A stretch of 64,000 nucleotides of DNA from Muricoccus pecuniae (GTDB lineage Bacteria > Pseudomonadota > Alphaproteobacteria > Acetobacterales > Acetobacteraceae): contig NZ_JACIJD010000001.1 of assembly GCF_014199205.1 (NCBI RefSeq), positions 1-64,000 of the forward strand, in the 5' to 3' direction. The position numbers and the translations under genes are program-made. The stretch's first letter is position 1, and the number at the start of each line of letters is the position of its first letter. The notes under the pieces are model-generated. The model did not search any database, was not told where the DNA came from, and was given only the letters and a program-made list of their open reading frames with translations. Positions 8,191 to 16,558 of this stretch are shown one piece after another.

Positions 8191-8598
8191 GAACGTCTCC
8201 TCACGCCCTCTCGCCGGGCTTTTGCCGATGGTTGAGGAGAAGGTGCGGTGAAGTCAAGGATGACATATTGTCAGACAAAACTTCCTGGTCTTCGGCGAGC
8301 AGCGGCGGGTGTTCGGATAACTTCCACTGCTTCGAACCGGGATTGTCGGCGTCTCGCTGGAGATGATGGGGGTGAACCGGGACCGGTTCCTGGCGGCACC
8401 TGAAGCAGTGCCAGCAGATGGCCGTCATCGGGCTGAAATGGGCCGTCCTCGCGATAGAGGCGCTGTTCAGCACCTGAGAACCTTCCAGCCGGTAATTGCA
8501 AACGCATCGCATTTGAAGATAACATCGGGCAGCGCGGCGCCCCTGGTAGAGGGGGCCATTCGGGCCTCTCTCCCGGGTGCCGGCTGCGCTCCACCCCA
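8191..8598. other. Divergent intergenic region between the PrpD operon and the fhuF-like gene
   Basis: About 400 bp with lower GC than its surroundings and no convincing gene. A 132-codon minus-strand frame crosses it, but it has no recognisable domain or signal. It must hold the promoters of both flanking transcription units. It carries the GntR-like palindrome at 8268-8278 and an imperfect inverted repeat, CAAACGC-ATC-GCATTTG (8499-8515, arms matching 6 of 7). The latter lies about 85 bp upstream of the FhuF-like gene and could bind an iron regulator. Neither site is proven. Confidence 0.5.
8268..8278. promoter_or_regulatory. GntR (FadR-type) operator-like palindrome
   Basis: The sequence TTGTCAGACAA is a perfect 5-1-5 inverted repeat and fits the FadR-subfamily GntR consensus T-n-GT-n3-AC-n-A. 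It lies about 130 bp upstream of the PrpD-family start, in an unusually AT-rich patch of the intergenic region. No GntR gene is present in the window, so the regulator would have to lie elsewhere. Confidence 0.35.
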
Positions 8599-9519
8599 TT
8601 GGATGGCGGGTTGCCGTTGCCTTCAGGTGATTTGCAGAGTGCGAGCGGGGCGCAGCCGCGCCCGACCGGTGAGGTTGCTGGCCTGGAAGGTCCGCCCCTC
8701 GCCGCCCTGCATCCAGCGCTCCTCCAGCGCTTCGGGGACCTCAACCTCGGCCTGCGCGATGCGGCTCCCGGGCGGTGCAGCCTGTCGGATCTCATCGTCC
8801 ACCCCGGTGCCTGCCTCGGTGCCTTCCTGGACATGGAAGCGGAGGCCCATCCGGGCATGGACCGGAAGGCGGGCGCGGCCTTCTTCCTCAGCCATCTCGC
8901 CCTGGCGCTCCTCCATCCCGTCGCTGCCATGGCCGCCCTGCACGGGGTCGTTCCCCTGCTGCACGGCAATGGGGCCGCGCTGCGGGCCGAGTTCCATGAC
9001 TGGCAGCATGCCGGGCGTTCCGGGCGCGCCGTGCGGCTGCATCTCCTCGTCGATCCGGGTTGCCGCACCACTGCGCCGGAGGGGGAGGAAGCGCTGCGCC
9101 TCGCGATCCACGACCTCGCGATCGCGCTCCTCTCGCCCGTGATCCCCGCGCTGCACCGGGCGAGCGGCCTCTCGGCGGGCGCGCTGTGGCGCATCGTCGC
9201 CGACATGGCGTGCCTCGCATTCCTGCGCGTGGGCGAGGTGCTGGGGGAGGACGAGGCGCAGCGGGGCAGGGCGATCGGTGTCACGCGCCGGCCCGGCTCG
9301 CCGCTCAACAACGGGCGCTCGGGCTTCCTGCACGTCGCCCTTCATGCTCCCGAGACGGCCCGCCTCATCGCCGAGCGCTGGTTCCTCCAGCGCGGCGGCT
9401 GCTGCCGCTACTACACCTTCAGCGACGGGCAGAAATGCCCGACCTGCGTGCTGCGCCCGGAGGCGGAGCAGCGCGCGATCCTGGCCGAGCACCTGGCCGC
9501 GCTGCACGCCCCGGGGTGA
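8599..9519 (+). CDS. FhuF-like ferric-siderophore reductase ([2Fe-2S])
   Basis: 306 aa. The C-terminus carries the FhuF signature C-C-x10-C-x2-C exactly (C268, C269, C280, C283; CCRYYTFSDGQKCPTC), which ligates a [2Fe-2S] cluster in E. coli FhuF. The rest resembles the FhuF/IucA-C-terminal-like domain. The role is cytoplasmic reduction of ferric siderophore to release Fe(II). It is convergent with the TonB-dependent siderophore receptor, and a siderophore-type binding protein follows, so the context agrees. The start at 8599 is not supported by a strong ribosome-binding site and could be somewhat further downstream. Confidence 0.8.
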   Translation: MDGGLPLPSGDLQSASGAQPRPTGEVAGLEGPPLAALHPALLQRFGDLNLGLRDAAPGRCSLSDLIVHPGACLGAFLDMEAEAHPGMDRKAGAAFFLSHLALALLHPVAAMAALHGVVPLLHGNGAALRAEFHDWQHAGRSGRAVRLHLLVDPGCRTTAPEGEEALRLAIHDLAIALLSPVIPALHRASGLSAGALWRIVADMACLAFLRVGEVLGEDEAQRGRAIGVTRRPGSPLNNGRSGFLHVALHAPETARLIAERWFLQRGGCCRYYTFSDGQKCPTCVLRPEAEQRAILAEHLAALHAPG

Positions 9520-9569
9520 GGCCGGGCTCGGAGCCCGGCCCCGGTGGCGCCCCGCGCCAGTGGCGGGGC
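9520..9569. terminator. Two hairpins between convergent fhuF-like and TonB receptor genes
   Basis: An 8-bp stem GGCCGGGC/GCCCGGCC (9520-9527 with 9533-9540) starts at the stop codon of the FhuF-like gene. A second stem, GCCCCGC/GCGGGGC (9549-9555 with 9563-9569), follows. Both lie between convergent genes and can act in either direction. There is no U-tract, as is common in very GC-rich genomes. Confidence 0.5.
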
Positions 9570-9577
9570 GGCCGGGC

Positions 9578-11764
9578 TCACCAGCGGTAGGAGATGCTGC
9601 CGAGCACGTTCAGGCGGTTGCCGTAGAAGCAACCCGTGTCGCCGGAGCAGCGGCTGACATAGCGCGTGTCCGCGAGATTGCTGCCGTGCACGGCGAGGGT
9701 GAGGCCCTTGAGGCTGGGCGCGAGCTTCTCCAGCTCGTAGCGGATCGTGGCGTCGAACAGCGTGGTGGAGGGCACCACATTGGGGGCAGAGTTCGCCGTG
9801 GTCGTGTTGCCGAGGTAGCGAACGCCCGCGCCCAGCGTCAGCCCCGAGAGCGGGCCGCTGGCGTGGACGAAGCTGTACTCGCCGTAGAGCCCGGCATTGT
9901 GGCGCGCCACGCCCGCCGGGCGGTTCCCTACCTCGCCCGCCGTGTTGCTCCGGGTGATCTCGGGGTCGAGCAAGGTGTAGGAACCGACGAGGCTGACGCC
10001 GTTGCCCAGCTCCGCCACCGCCTCCAGCTCCAGCCCGCGCACGCGCACCTCGCCGACGGCCACTTGGTTGATGGGGCTCAGCGGATCGGGGGTGAGGGTG
10101 TTCTTCTGCGTCAGGTGAAAGGCGCTGGCCTGCACGAAGCTGCGCATCCCCGGCGGCTGGAACTTCAGCCCGGCCTCGTACTGCTCGCCTTCCAGCGGGT
10201 CCCAGGCGAAGCCGCGGCCGTCCGTGCCGATCTGCGGCTGGAAGGAGCGGGCGTAGGAGGCGTAGGGGGCGAGGCCGTTGTCGAAAAGGTAGAGCGCGCC
10301 CGCGCGCCAGGTGAAGGCGCTGTCGTTCTGGTAGCGGCGGGCGCCCCCGGCGTCGCGGTCGTCCACGTCGGAGAGGGCCCAGTCCTGCCGGATGCCGGCG
10401 AGCAGCACCAGGCGGTCTAGGCGGATTTGGTCCTGGAGGTAGAGGCCGTACTGGCTGTTCACCTGCCGCACGTTGTCATAGGGCGTGGTCAGCGCCGGGA
10501 CCGGGCTGCCGTAGACGGGCTGGAACACGTCCAGCCCCGAGGCGAGGGCGAAGTACTGCGCGTTGCGGTAGTTCACCTGGCTGTAGTCGAAGCCGCCCAG
10601 CACCGTGTGGCTGGCGGGCCCGGTGCGGAAATCCGCGCGGAGCTGGTTGTCCACCTGGAAGGTCGCGACGTCGATGTCGGCGCGGTAGGCGAAGCGGTTC
10701 AGCGTGCGCTGATCGGCCTGCAGGCCGCCGCCATAGACCTGCCTCCAGGCGATGTCCGTATGGGCGTAGCGCAGGTTCTGCTGGAAGGAGAAGACCTTGT
10801 CGAAGCGGTGGCTGAACTCGTAGCCGAGCCCGTACTGCGTACGGTCGAAGCGGTCGTAGTCCTTCTCCCCGGTGAAGAGGTCGCGGCTGATGCGGCCGAA
10901 GGGCGTGCGGCGCACCGTGGCGTCGTAGGGGAGGAACTGGTTCCCCGAGGTTCGGTCCGCCTGGTAGTAGCCGAGCACCGTCACCGAGGTGTTCGCATCC
11001 GGGCGCCAGGTGAGGGCGGGGGCGATGAAGGCGCGGTCGTCATGCACCTCCGACACGGCCGTCTGGCTCGCCCGCCCGAGGCCGGTGAGGCTGTAGGACC
11101 ACACGCCGTCCGCCGTGAGCGGCCCGCTGGAGGTGCCCTGGACCTGCGTGCGCCCGTAGCTGCCCGCGGTCAGCCGCACCTCGCCCTGCGGCGTCTCGGT
11201 CGGGCGGCGCTGCACCATGTTCACCAGCCCGCCCGGCGCGATCTGGCCGTAGAGGACGGAGGTCGGGCCGCGCAGCACCTCGTAGCGCTCGAGGCCGTAG
11301 GTCTCGAACATGCTGCCGGCATAGCCGGTGTTGTAGCGCAGGCCGTTGAGGAAAATGCCGTTGTCCTGCGCGTTGAAGCCGCGGATCTGGAACCAATCGG
11401 TGCGGCTGTCCGTGCCGTAGTTCTCGCCGCGCACGCCCGCGGTGTAGCGCAGCGCCTCGCCCAGCGTCTGCGCCTGGCGCGCGTCGATCTGGTCGCGGGG
11501 GACGACGGAGATGGATTGCGGGTTCTCGACCAGGGGCGTGTCGGTCTTGGTGCCGCTGATCTCCTGGCGCGCGACGAAGCCGCGCACGGGATCGAGCGCG
11601 CGCTCGGCATTCCCGGTGACATCGACCTCCGGCACCGCGACTGCCTCGCCCGCCGGCTGGGACAGGGCGGGGGAGGGGAGGGCCGTGGCGCTCAGCAGGA
11701 GCATGGCGAGGCGGGCGGGGTGCCGGGCGGCGGGGCGCATGAAGGTCTCCAGGGGCAGGGTCAC
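9578..11764 (-). CDS. TonB-dependent siderophore receptor (FhuA/FoxA type)
   Basis: 728 aa outer-membrane receptor. A signal peptide covers about residues 9-35 (start could be the ATG at 11740), followed by a TonB-box-like stretch around VPEVDVTG. The plug domain spans about residues 65-185 with QIRGFNAQDNGIFLNGLR and VLRGPTSVLYGQ. The beta-barrel ends with the aromatic C-terminus ISYRW expected for BAM insertion. Sequence style and length match the TIGR01783 siderophore-receptor group. It is divergent from the siderophore binding protein, and a Fur-box-like site lies in the shared promoter. No inner-membrane permease or ATPase for the siderophore lies nearby. Confidence 0.9.
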   Translation of the reverse strand: MTLPLETFMRPAARHPARLAMLLLSATALPSPALSQPAGEAVAVPEVDVTGNAERALDPVRGFVARQEISGTKTDTPLVENPQSISVVPRDQIDARQAQTLGEALRYTAGVRGENYGTDSRTDWFQIRGFNAQDNGIFLNGLRYNTGYAGSMFETYGLERYEVLRGPTSVLYGQIAPGGLVNMVQRRPTETPQGEVRLTAGSYGRTQVQGTSSGPLTADGVWSYSLTGLGRASQTAVSEVHDDRAFIAPALTWRPDANTSVTVLGYYQADRTSGNQFLPYDATVRRTPFGRISRDLFTGEKDYDRFDRTQYGLGYEFSHRFDKVFSFQQNLRYAHTDIAWRQVYGGGLQADQRTLNRFAYRADIDVATFQVDNQLRADFRTGPASHTVLGGFDYSQVNYRNAQYFALASGLDVFQPVYGSPVPALTTPYDNVRQVNSQYGLYLQDQIRLDRLVLLAGIRQDWALSDVDDRDAGGARRYQNDSAFTWRAGALYLFDNGLAPYASYARSFQPQIGTDGRGFAWDPLEGEQYEAGLKFQPPGMRSFVQASAFHLTQKNTLTPDPLSPINQVAVGEVRVRGLELEAVAELGNGVSLVGSYTLLDPEITRSNTAGEVGNRPAGVARHNAGLYGEYSFVHASGPLSGLTLGAGVRYLGNTTTANSAPNVVPSTTLFDATIRYELEKLAPSLKGLTLAVHGSNLADTRYVSRCSGDTGCFYGNRLNVLGSISYRW

Positions 11765-11800
11765 GGGCGGACCATCGATGCTGGGGGCCTTTACGGTAAG

Positions 11801-11815
11801 TGATAATCAGTCGCA
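11801..11815. promoter_or_regulatory. Fur-box-like 7-1-7 site in the siderophore divergent promoter
   Basis: TGATAATCAGTCGCA compared with the 7-1-7 Fur consensus TGATAATnATTATCA matches the left half fully and four of seven bases on the right. It lies between the TonB receptor (start 11764) and the binding protein (start 11865), and could repress both when iron is replete. The surrounding sequence is AT-rich for this genome. Confidence 0.5.
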
Positions 11816-11864
11816 ATATGCGGTGCCGTGCTGCCGGATGCCACGGATCGCCAGGGACTAACTT

Positions 11865-13190
11865 ATGACAATTCTGCCACAGGGCTCCTGGCCCGACCGC
11901 GACGCCGGAGGGGCAGGGCAGCCAGTGTCCCTGGGCAGCCAAGCCGAGCCCCGGCCCGTGCCGCTCTCCGTGCCGTCGCCGCCCGCCACGCCGAATGCCA
12001 CGGCCCCTGTCGCGCCATCCGGGCCGCCCTCGCGTCGCGCGCTCCTGAGCGGGCTGGCCGGGCTCGGTGCCGGTTTCCTCTCTGTCGCCCGGAACGCGGC
12101 GGCTCAGGGAGGACCCAAGGCCTCCTGGCCCCGGGAGGTCACGGACCTGCTGGGCCGCCGGGTGACGATCGCCTCGCCCCCGCGCGCGGTGCTGCTCGGG
12201 GAGGGATTCCAGCTCCTCAATCTCGCCCTCATCCACCCCGATCCGCCCTCCATCCTGGCCGGGACGGGAGGGGACCTGCGCAGCGTCGATCCCATGGGGG
12301 ATGCCGCTCTCCGCCTCCGTTTCCCCGGGCTGGCGCGCGTGCCCGAGATCACCGCCGGCGTCGGCCAGGGCTTCTCGGTGGAGCGCGCGCTCGGCCTCCG
12401 CCCGGACCTCGTCGTGCTCAGCGCCTGGCAGAACGCGTCGGAGGAGACGCGGCGCAACGTGCAGGTCCTGGCCGCCGCAGGGGTGCCGGTGATCTTCATC
12501 GACACCTTCATCAACCCGCTGGCCAACACGCTCCCCACCTTGCGCCTCCTGGGCGAGGCCCTCGGGCGCGAGGAGGCGGCCGGGGCCTATATCCGCTTCT
12601 ACGAGGAGCGGCTGGCCCTCATCCGCGCGCGCGTGGCCGCCGCACCGCCCGGGCCGGGGGTGCTGATGCAGGCCTTTCCCGTGCGCTGGCCCTGCTGCTG
12701 GGTGGAGGGACCGGGGCGCAGCACGGGCGAGCTGCTCAACCTGCTCGGCGCCCGCAACGTCGCGCGCGATGCCCTGCCCGGCCCGGGCGGTGGGCAGGTC
12801 GGGATGGAGCAGGTCCTGCTGATGCAGCCCGAGGTCTATATCGGCACCGGCCTGTACCGTCCCGGGGAGAGGCTGGGCATCGCCCTCGGCACCGGCGCCC
12901 CGGCCGAGGAGGCGCGCCGGAGCCTCGCCGAGGCGCTGAAGGCCCCCGAGCTGGCCTACCTGCCCGCCGTGCGGTCCGGCCGGGCGCACGGGCTGTGGAA
13001 CCCGTTCAACGGCGCGGCCATCAACATCGTCGCGCTGGAGGCCATGGCGCGCTGGGTCCGGCCGGAGCTCTTCCCGGAGCTCGACCCCGCCGCAACGCTG
13101 GACGAGATCAACCGGCGCTTCTCCGCCCTCCCTTTCGAGGGCACCTACTGGGTGAGCGCCGACCCCTCGCGCGACCGTCCGGGCGGCTAG
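11865..13190 (+). CDS. Ferric-siderophore ABC transporter periplasmic binding protein (FecB/FhuD-like)
   Basis: 441 aa. A twin-arginine signal (SRRALLSGLAGLGAG, Arg57-Arg58) ends near residue 80. It is preceded by about 55 proline-rich residues, so the true start may be a GTG nearer residue 32. The mature part starts WPREVTDLLGRRVTIASPPRA, the usual opening of class-III metal-chelate binding proteins (Peripla_BP_2). It then shows the typical backbone helix and the RPDLVVLSAW motif. It would deliver ferric siderophore in the periplasm after passage through the divergent TonB receptor. The cognate FhuB/FecCD permease and ATPase are not in the window. Confidence 0.82.
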   Translation: MTILPQGSWPDRDAGGAGQPVSLGSQAEPRPVPLSVPSPPATPNATAPVAPSGPPSRRALLSGLAGLGAGFLSVARNAAAQGGPKASWPREVTDLLGRRVTIASPPRAVLLGEGFQLLNLALIHPDPPSILAGTGGDLRSVDPMGDAALRLRFPGLARVPEITAGVGQGFSVERALGLRPDLVVLSAWQNASEETRRNVQVLAAAGVPVIFIDTFINPLANTLPTLRLLGEALGREEAAGAYIRFYEERLALIRARVAAAPPGPGVLMQAFPVRWPCCWVEGPGRSTGELLNLLGARNVARDALPGPGGGQVGMEQVLLMQPEVYIGTGLYRPGERLGIALGTGAPAEEARRSLAEALKAPELAYLPAVRSGRAHGLWNPFNGAAINIVALEAMARWVRPELFPELDPAATLDEINRRFSALPFEGTYWVSADPSRDRPGG

Positions 13191-13206
13191 GGCCGGATCA
13201 CGCCGA

Positions 13207-13226
13207 GGCCCCGCGAGAGCGGGGCC
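13207..13226 (+). terminator. Hairpin after the siderophore binding protein gene
   Basis: A perfect 8-bp stem GGCCCCGC/GCGGGGCC with a GAGA tetraloop starts 17 bp after the stop codon at 13190. No U-tract follows. It would separate the iron genes from the downstream AfuABC-type operon. A second, weaker pairing ATCCGC/GCGGAT (13228-13233 with 13250-13255) follows. Confidence 0.5.
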
Positions 13227-13274
13227 GATCCGCAAGGGCATACCCGGGTGCGGATAGGCGGAGGTGCAACATGC

Positions 13275-13291
13275 CTGTAATAAAACTGTCG
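13275..13291 (+). promoter_or_regulatory. Pho-box-like site upstream of the AfuABC-type operon
   Basis: CTGTAATAAAACTGTCG matches the enteric Pho-box consensus CTGTCATAAAACTGTCA at 15 of 17 positions, and shows the expected 11-bp direct repeat (CTGT at 13275 and CTGT at 13286). It lies 30 bp before the preferred start codon at 13321, so the transcript leader would be very short. This is the main reason to see the transporter as part of the phosphate-starvation response. Confidence 0.55.
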
Positions 13292-13320
13292 TGCAGTTGT
13301 TCCGGGAGGGAATGCGTCAC

Positions 13321-14349
13321 ATGCTGTTCCGCGTCGTCCAGGCCGCCGCCTTCGCGGCGGTGCTCCTTGCCCTTCCCGCAGAGTCGCGCGCGCAGGGCTC
13401 GCTGAACCTCTACTGCTCCGTGCAGGTCGAGTGGTGCCAGGCGGCCGCGAATGCGTTCCAGCGGGAGACGGGAATCCGCGTTTCCGTCTCGCAGAAGGGC
13501 TCGGGCGAGGTGCTCGCGCAGATCCGTGCCGAGGCGCAGAACCCCCGCGGCGACCTCTGGTTCGGCGGTACGGGCGACCCGCATCTGCAGGCGGCGGAGG
13601 AGAACCTCTCGGCCGAGTACCGGCCGGCTGTGCTCGACGAGCTGCATGACTGGGCGCAGAAGCAGGCGCGGGACAGCCGCTACCGCACCGTGGGCATCTA
13701 TGCCGGCGCGCTGGGCTTCGGCTTCAACACGGAGCTGCTGGCCCGCCGCGGCATCGCGCCGCCCGCCTGCTGGCGGGACCTGCTGGAGCCGCGCTTCCGC
13801 AACGAGATCCAGATGGCCAACCCGCAATCCTCCGGCACGGCCTATGTGATGATCGCGACCATCGTGCAGATCATGGGCGAGGAGCCGGCCTTCGACTACC
13901 TCAAGGCGCTGCACCGCAACATCAACGCCTATCCCCGCCAGGGAACGGGACCGATCAAGTCGGTCGCGCGCGGCGAGACGGGCGTGTCCATCTCCTTCGT
14001 GCACGACGCGGTGACCGAGCGGCTCGGCGGCTTCCCCGTGGGCAGCGCCGTTCCCTGCGAGGGCTCGGGCTACGAGGTGGGCTCCATGTCGATCATCCGC
14101 GGCGCGCGGAACCTGCGGAACGCGCAGCGCTTCTACGACTGGGCGCTGACGCCCGCGGCGCAGGGGCTGGGGGCCGAGGCGAAGCAGTTCCAGACGCCGT
14201 CGAACCGCGCCACGCCGCTGCCGCCCGAGGCGCCGCAGATGTCGCAGATCCGCCTCATCGACTACGACTTCGCGAAGTACGGCGCCTCGGCGGAGCGGCG
14301 CCGGCTGATCGAGCGGTGGGACCGCGAGGTGAACACGCTGCCGCGCTGA
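13321..14349 (+). CDS. AfuA-type periplasmic binding protein (probable sugar-phosphate/organophosphate)
   Basis: 342 aa from the ATG at 13321, which has a GGGAGG 11 nt upstream; the frame is open to 13264, but that part overlaps the Pho-box-like site. A Sec signal peptide (residues about 1-23, ending SRAQ) precedes LNLYCSVQVEWC. Class-II binding-protein motifs include DLWFGGTGDP, QSSGTAY, VHDAVTE and the EGSGYEVG loop, and the protein ends LIDYDFAKYGASAERRRLI. This set resembles AfuA of Actinobacillus, shown to bind hexose phosphates, more than ferric-ion FbpA, whose tandem tyrosines I do not see. Annotation pipelines would probably call it an iron(III) binding protein. First gene of a three-gene operon. 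Confidence 0.75.
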   Translation: MLFRVVQAAAFAAVLLALPAESRAQGSLNLYCSVQVEWCQAAANAFQRETGIRVSVSQKGSGEVLAQIRAEAQNPRGDLWFGGTGDPHLQAAEENLSAEYRPAVLDELHDWAQKQARDSRYRTVGIYAGALGFGFNTELLARRGIAPPACWRDLLEPRFRNEIQMANPQSSGTAYVMIATIVQIMGEEPAFDYLKALHRNINAYPRQGTGPIKSVARGETGVSISFVHDAVTERLGGFPVGSAVPCEGSGYEVGSMSIIRGARNLRNAQRFYDWALTPAAQGLGAEAKQFQTPSNRATPLPPEAPQMSQIRLIDYDFAKYGASAERRRLIERWDREVNTLPR

Positions 14350-14356
14350 CCCCGCC

Positions 14357-16558
14357 ATGCGCGCCGCCGGCTTCTGGAGCAGCCTGGCCGCCCTCGCGGC
14401 GGCGCTGCTTCTTCCCTGGTACCTGACGCAGGACGGGATCGCCGCAGCGCCGCTCGCCGGCCTGTCCTGGCTGTCCGACCCCGACTTCGCCCCGGCCGCG
14501 GGGCAGGTGCTGGCGCAGGGGCGCTGGTGGCTGCTGCCGGCGCTGCTGGCGCCCGCCCTGGGCCTGGTGGCGGCGCTGCTGCCCCTGCCGCGCGCGGCGC
14601 GGGCCGGGCTGTTCCTGCTCGCCGGCGGGGCGGGGCTGCTGCTGCTCCTGGCGCAGGGCTACGCGATCGGCGTGCAGGGATGGTCGGCGCCCTGGATGGA
14701 AGGACTGTTCGGCCCGATGGAGGACCGGCAGTTCGGCATCGGCTGGGGCGGGGCTGTGGTGCCCGCCGCGCTGGCGGTGCTGCTGGCGGCCGGGCTGGCC
14801 GGGCGCGGCGCCTTCCGTGGAGACGCCTTCACCGCGGCGGTAGCGGTGGTGGTCGCGGGCTCGATCGGGTTGTTCACGGCGCTGCCGCTGGCCCTGCTGC
14901 TGGTGGACGCGTTCCGCGACGCCTCCGGCGCGCTGGCGGGCGGCGCGGTGATCGGGCGGCTCGCGGATGCCCGGCTCTGGAGCCTCGGCTGCCTCGCGGG
15001 CGCGCCGCGCTGCGGGGTGGTGTGGAACACGCTGCTGCTGGGCGTGCTGGTGGGGGCGGGGACGACGGCGCTCGGCCTCGCCTTCGCGCTGCTGGTGGTG
15101 CGCGGGCGGCTGCGGCTGGCGCGCCCGCTGCGCTGGCTGACGGTGCTGCCCATCGTCACGCCGCCCTTCATCCTCGGCCTCGGGCTGATCCTCATTTTCG
15201 GGCGGTCCGGCCTCGTCTCCCTCGCCGCTTCCTCGCTCTTCGGGCTGGAGCTGGGGCGCTGGATCTACGGCCTGCCGGGCGTGCTGCTGGCACAGCTCTT
15301 CGCCTTCACGCCGATCGCCTTCCTCGTGCTCATCGGGGTGGTGGAGGGGCTGTCGCCGACGCTGGAGGAGGCCTCCTCCACCCTGCGCGCCGGGCCGGGC
15401 GAGACCTTCCGCCGGGTGACGCTGCCCCTGCTGGCACCCGGCATCGCGAACGCCTTCCTTCTCGGCTTCGTGGAGAGCATGGCGGATTTCGGCAACCCGA
15501 TCGTGCTCGGCGGGCAGTTCGGCGTGCTGGCGACCGAGATCTTCTTCGCCGTGGTGGGTGCGCAGGCCGATGCGGGGCGGGCGGCCACCCTCTCCCTCGT
15601 GCTGCTGGTCCTCGCGCTCGGCGTCTTCGGCCTTCAGCGCCGGCTGACGGGGCGGAAGTCCTACGTCTCCATCGGCGGCAAGGGGGATGGCGGGCTGGCG
15701 CCGCCGCTCCCGGCGGGCGTGCGGCGGCTCTGCCTCGCCGTGGCGCTGCCCTGGGCGGTGCTGACGCTGGCGCTCTACGTGCTCGCCATTTCGGGCGGCT
15801 TCGTGGAGGTCTGGGGGCGCGACTACACGCCCACGCTGCGCCACATGATCAAGGCCTTCGAGATCAGCGGCGGGCAGCTCACGGGGCTGGCCTGGAACAG
15901 CGTGATCACCACCGTGACCCTCGCGGCCATCTCGGCGCCGGTCACGGCGGCGCTGGGAATCGTGTCGGCCTGGCTCTTCTCCCGCGCGCGCTTCGCCGGG
16001 CGCGGGGTGCTGGAATTCGCCACCATGCTCTCCTTCGCCGTGCCGGGCACGGTGATCGGGGTGGCCTATCTCCGCGCCTTCAACCTGCCGCCCCTGGAGC
16101 TGGCGGGGACGGGCGCGATCATCGTGGCCTGCTTCGTGTTCCGGAACCTGCCGGTGGGGCTGCGCTCCGGCATGGCGGCCATGGCGCAGATCGACCCCTC
16201 GCTGGACGAGGCCTCGCACACGCTCGGCGGGGGCGGGGGCGATGCGTTCCGCCGCATCGTGCTGCCGCTGCTGCGGCCGGCCATCGTGGCGGGGCTGGTC
16301 TATGCCTTCGTGCGAGCCATGACGACCATCTCCGCCGTCATCTTCCTCGTGACCGCCGATACGGAGCTGGCGACGGTGTTCATCGTGAACCGCGTCATCA
16401 ACGGCGATTATGGGCTGGCCATCGCGGTCGCGGTGGTGCTGATCGCGCTGATGGTCCTGATGCTCGGGCTGGCGCAGCTGCTGGTCGGGCGGCGGCGGAT
16501 CGGCCGCCGCGCCGCCGTGGCGCCGGCCGCGATCGGAAGAGGGGGAGCGGTGGCATGA
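14357..16558 (+). CDS. AfuB-type ABC transporter permease (double-domain)
   Basis: 733 aa, long because it contains two BPD_transp_1 permease domains in one chain plus an N-terminal block of extra membrane segments (residues about 1-160). The EAA-type cytoplasmic loops are visible as LEEASSTLRAGPGETFRRV (first domain) and LDEASHTLGGGGGDAFRRI (second domain). These contact the ATPase. Length and layout match AfuB and the related SfuB/FbpB permeases. The start lies 7 bp after the binding-protein stop, and the TGA overlaps the ATG of the ATPase gene as ATGA. Substrate specificity rests with the binding protein. Confidence 0.82.
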   Translation: MRAAGFWSSLAALAAALLLPWYLTQDGIAAAPLAGLSWLSDPDFAPAAGQVLAQGRWWLLPALLAPALGLVAALLPLPRAARAGLFLLAGGAGLLLLLAQGYAIGVQGWSAPWMEGLFGPMEDRQFGIGWGGAVVPAALAVLLAAGLAGRGAFRGDAFTAAVAVVVAGSIGLFTALPLALLLVDAFRDASGALAGGAVIGRLADARLWSLGCLAGAPRCGVVWNTLLLGVLVGAGTTALGLAFALLVVRGRLRLARPLRWLTVLPIVTPPFILGLGLILIFGRSGLVSLAASSLFGLELGRWIYGLPGVLLAQLFAFTPIAFLVLIGVVEGLSPTLEEASSTLRAGPGETFRRVTLPLLAPGIANAFLLGFVESMADFGNPIVLGGQFGVLATEIFFAVVGAQADAGRAATLSLVLLVLALGVFGLQRRLTGRKSYVSIGGKGDGGLAPPLPAGVRRLCLAVALPWAVLTLALYVLAISGGFVEVWGRDYTPTLRHMIKAFEISGGQLTGLAWNSVITTVTLAAISAPVTAALGIVSAWLFSRARFAGRGVLEFATMLSFAVPGTVIGVAYLRAFNLPPLELAGTGAIIVACFVFRNLPVGLRSGMAAMAQIDPSLDEASHTLGGGGGDAFRRIVLPLLRPAIVAGLVYAFVRAMTTISAVIFLVTADTELATVFIVNRVINGDYGLAIAVAVVLIALMVLMLGLAQLLVGRRRIGRRAAVAPAAIGRGGAVA

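Noticed and set aside
8201-8599. 132-codon minus-strand frame in the PrpD/FhuF intergenic region
   Set aside because: No recognisable domain and it would cover both divergent promoters; kept as intergenic.
14255-16219. 654-codon minus-strand frame opposite the AfuB-type permease
   Set aside because: Composition is Gln/Arg/Pro-rich shadow; the plus strand encodes a clear double permease.
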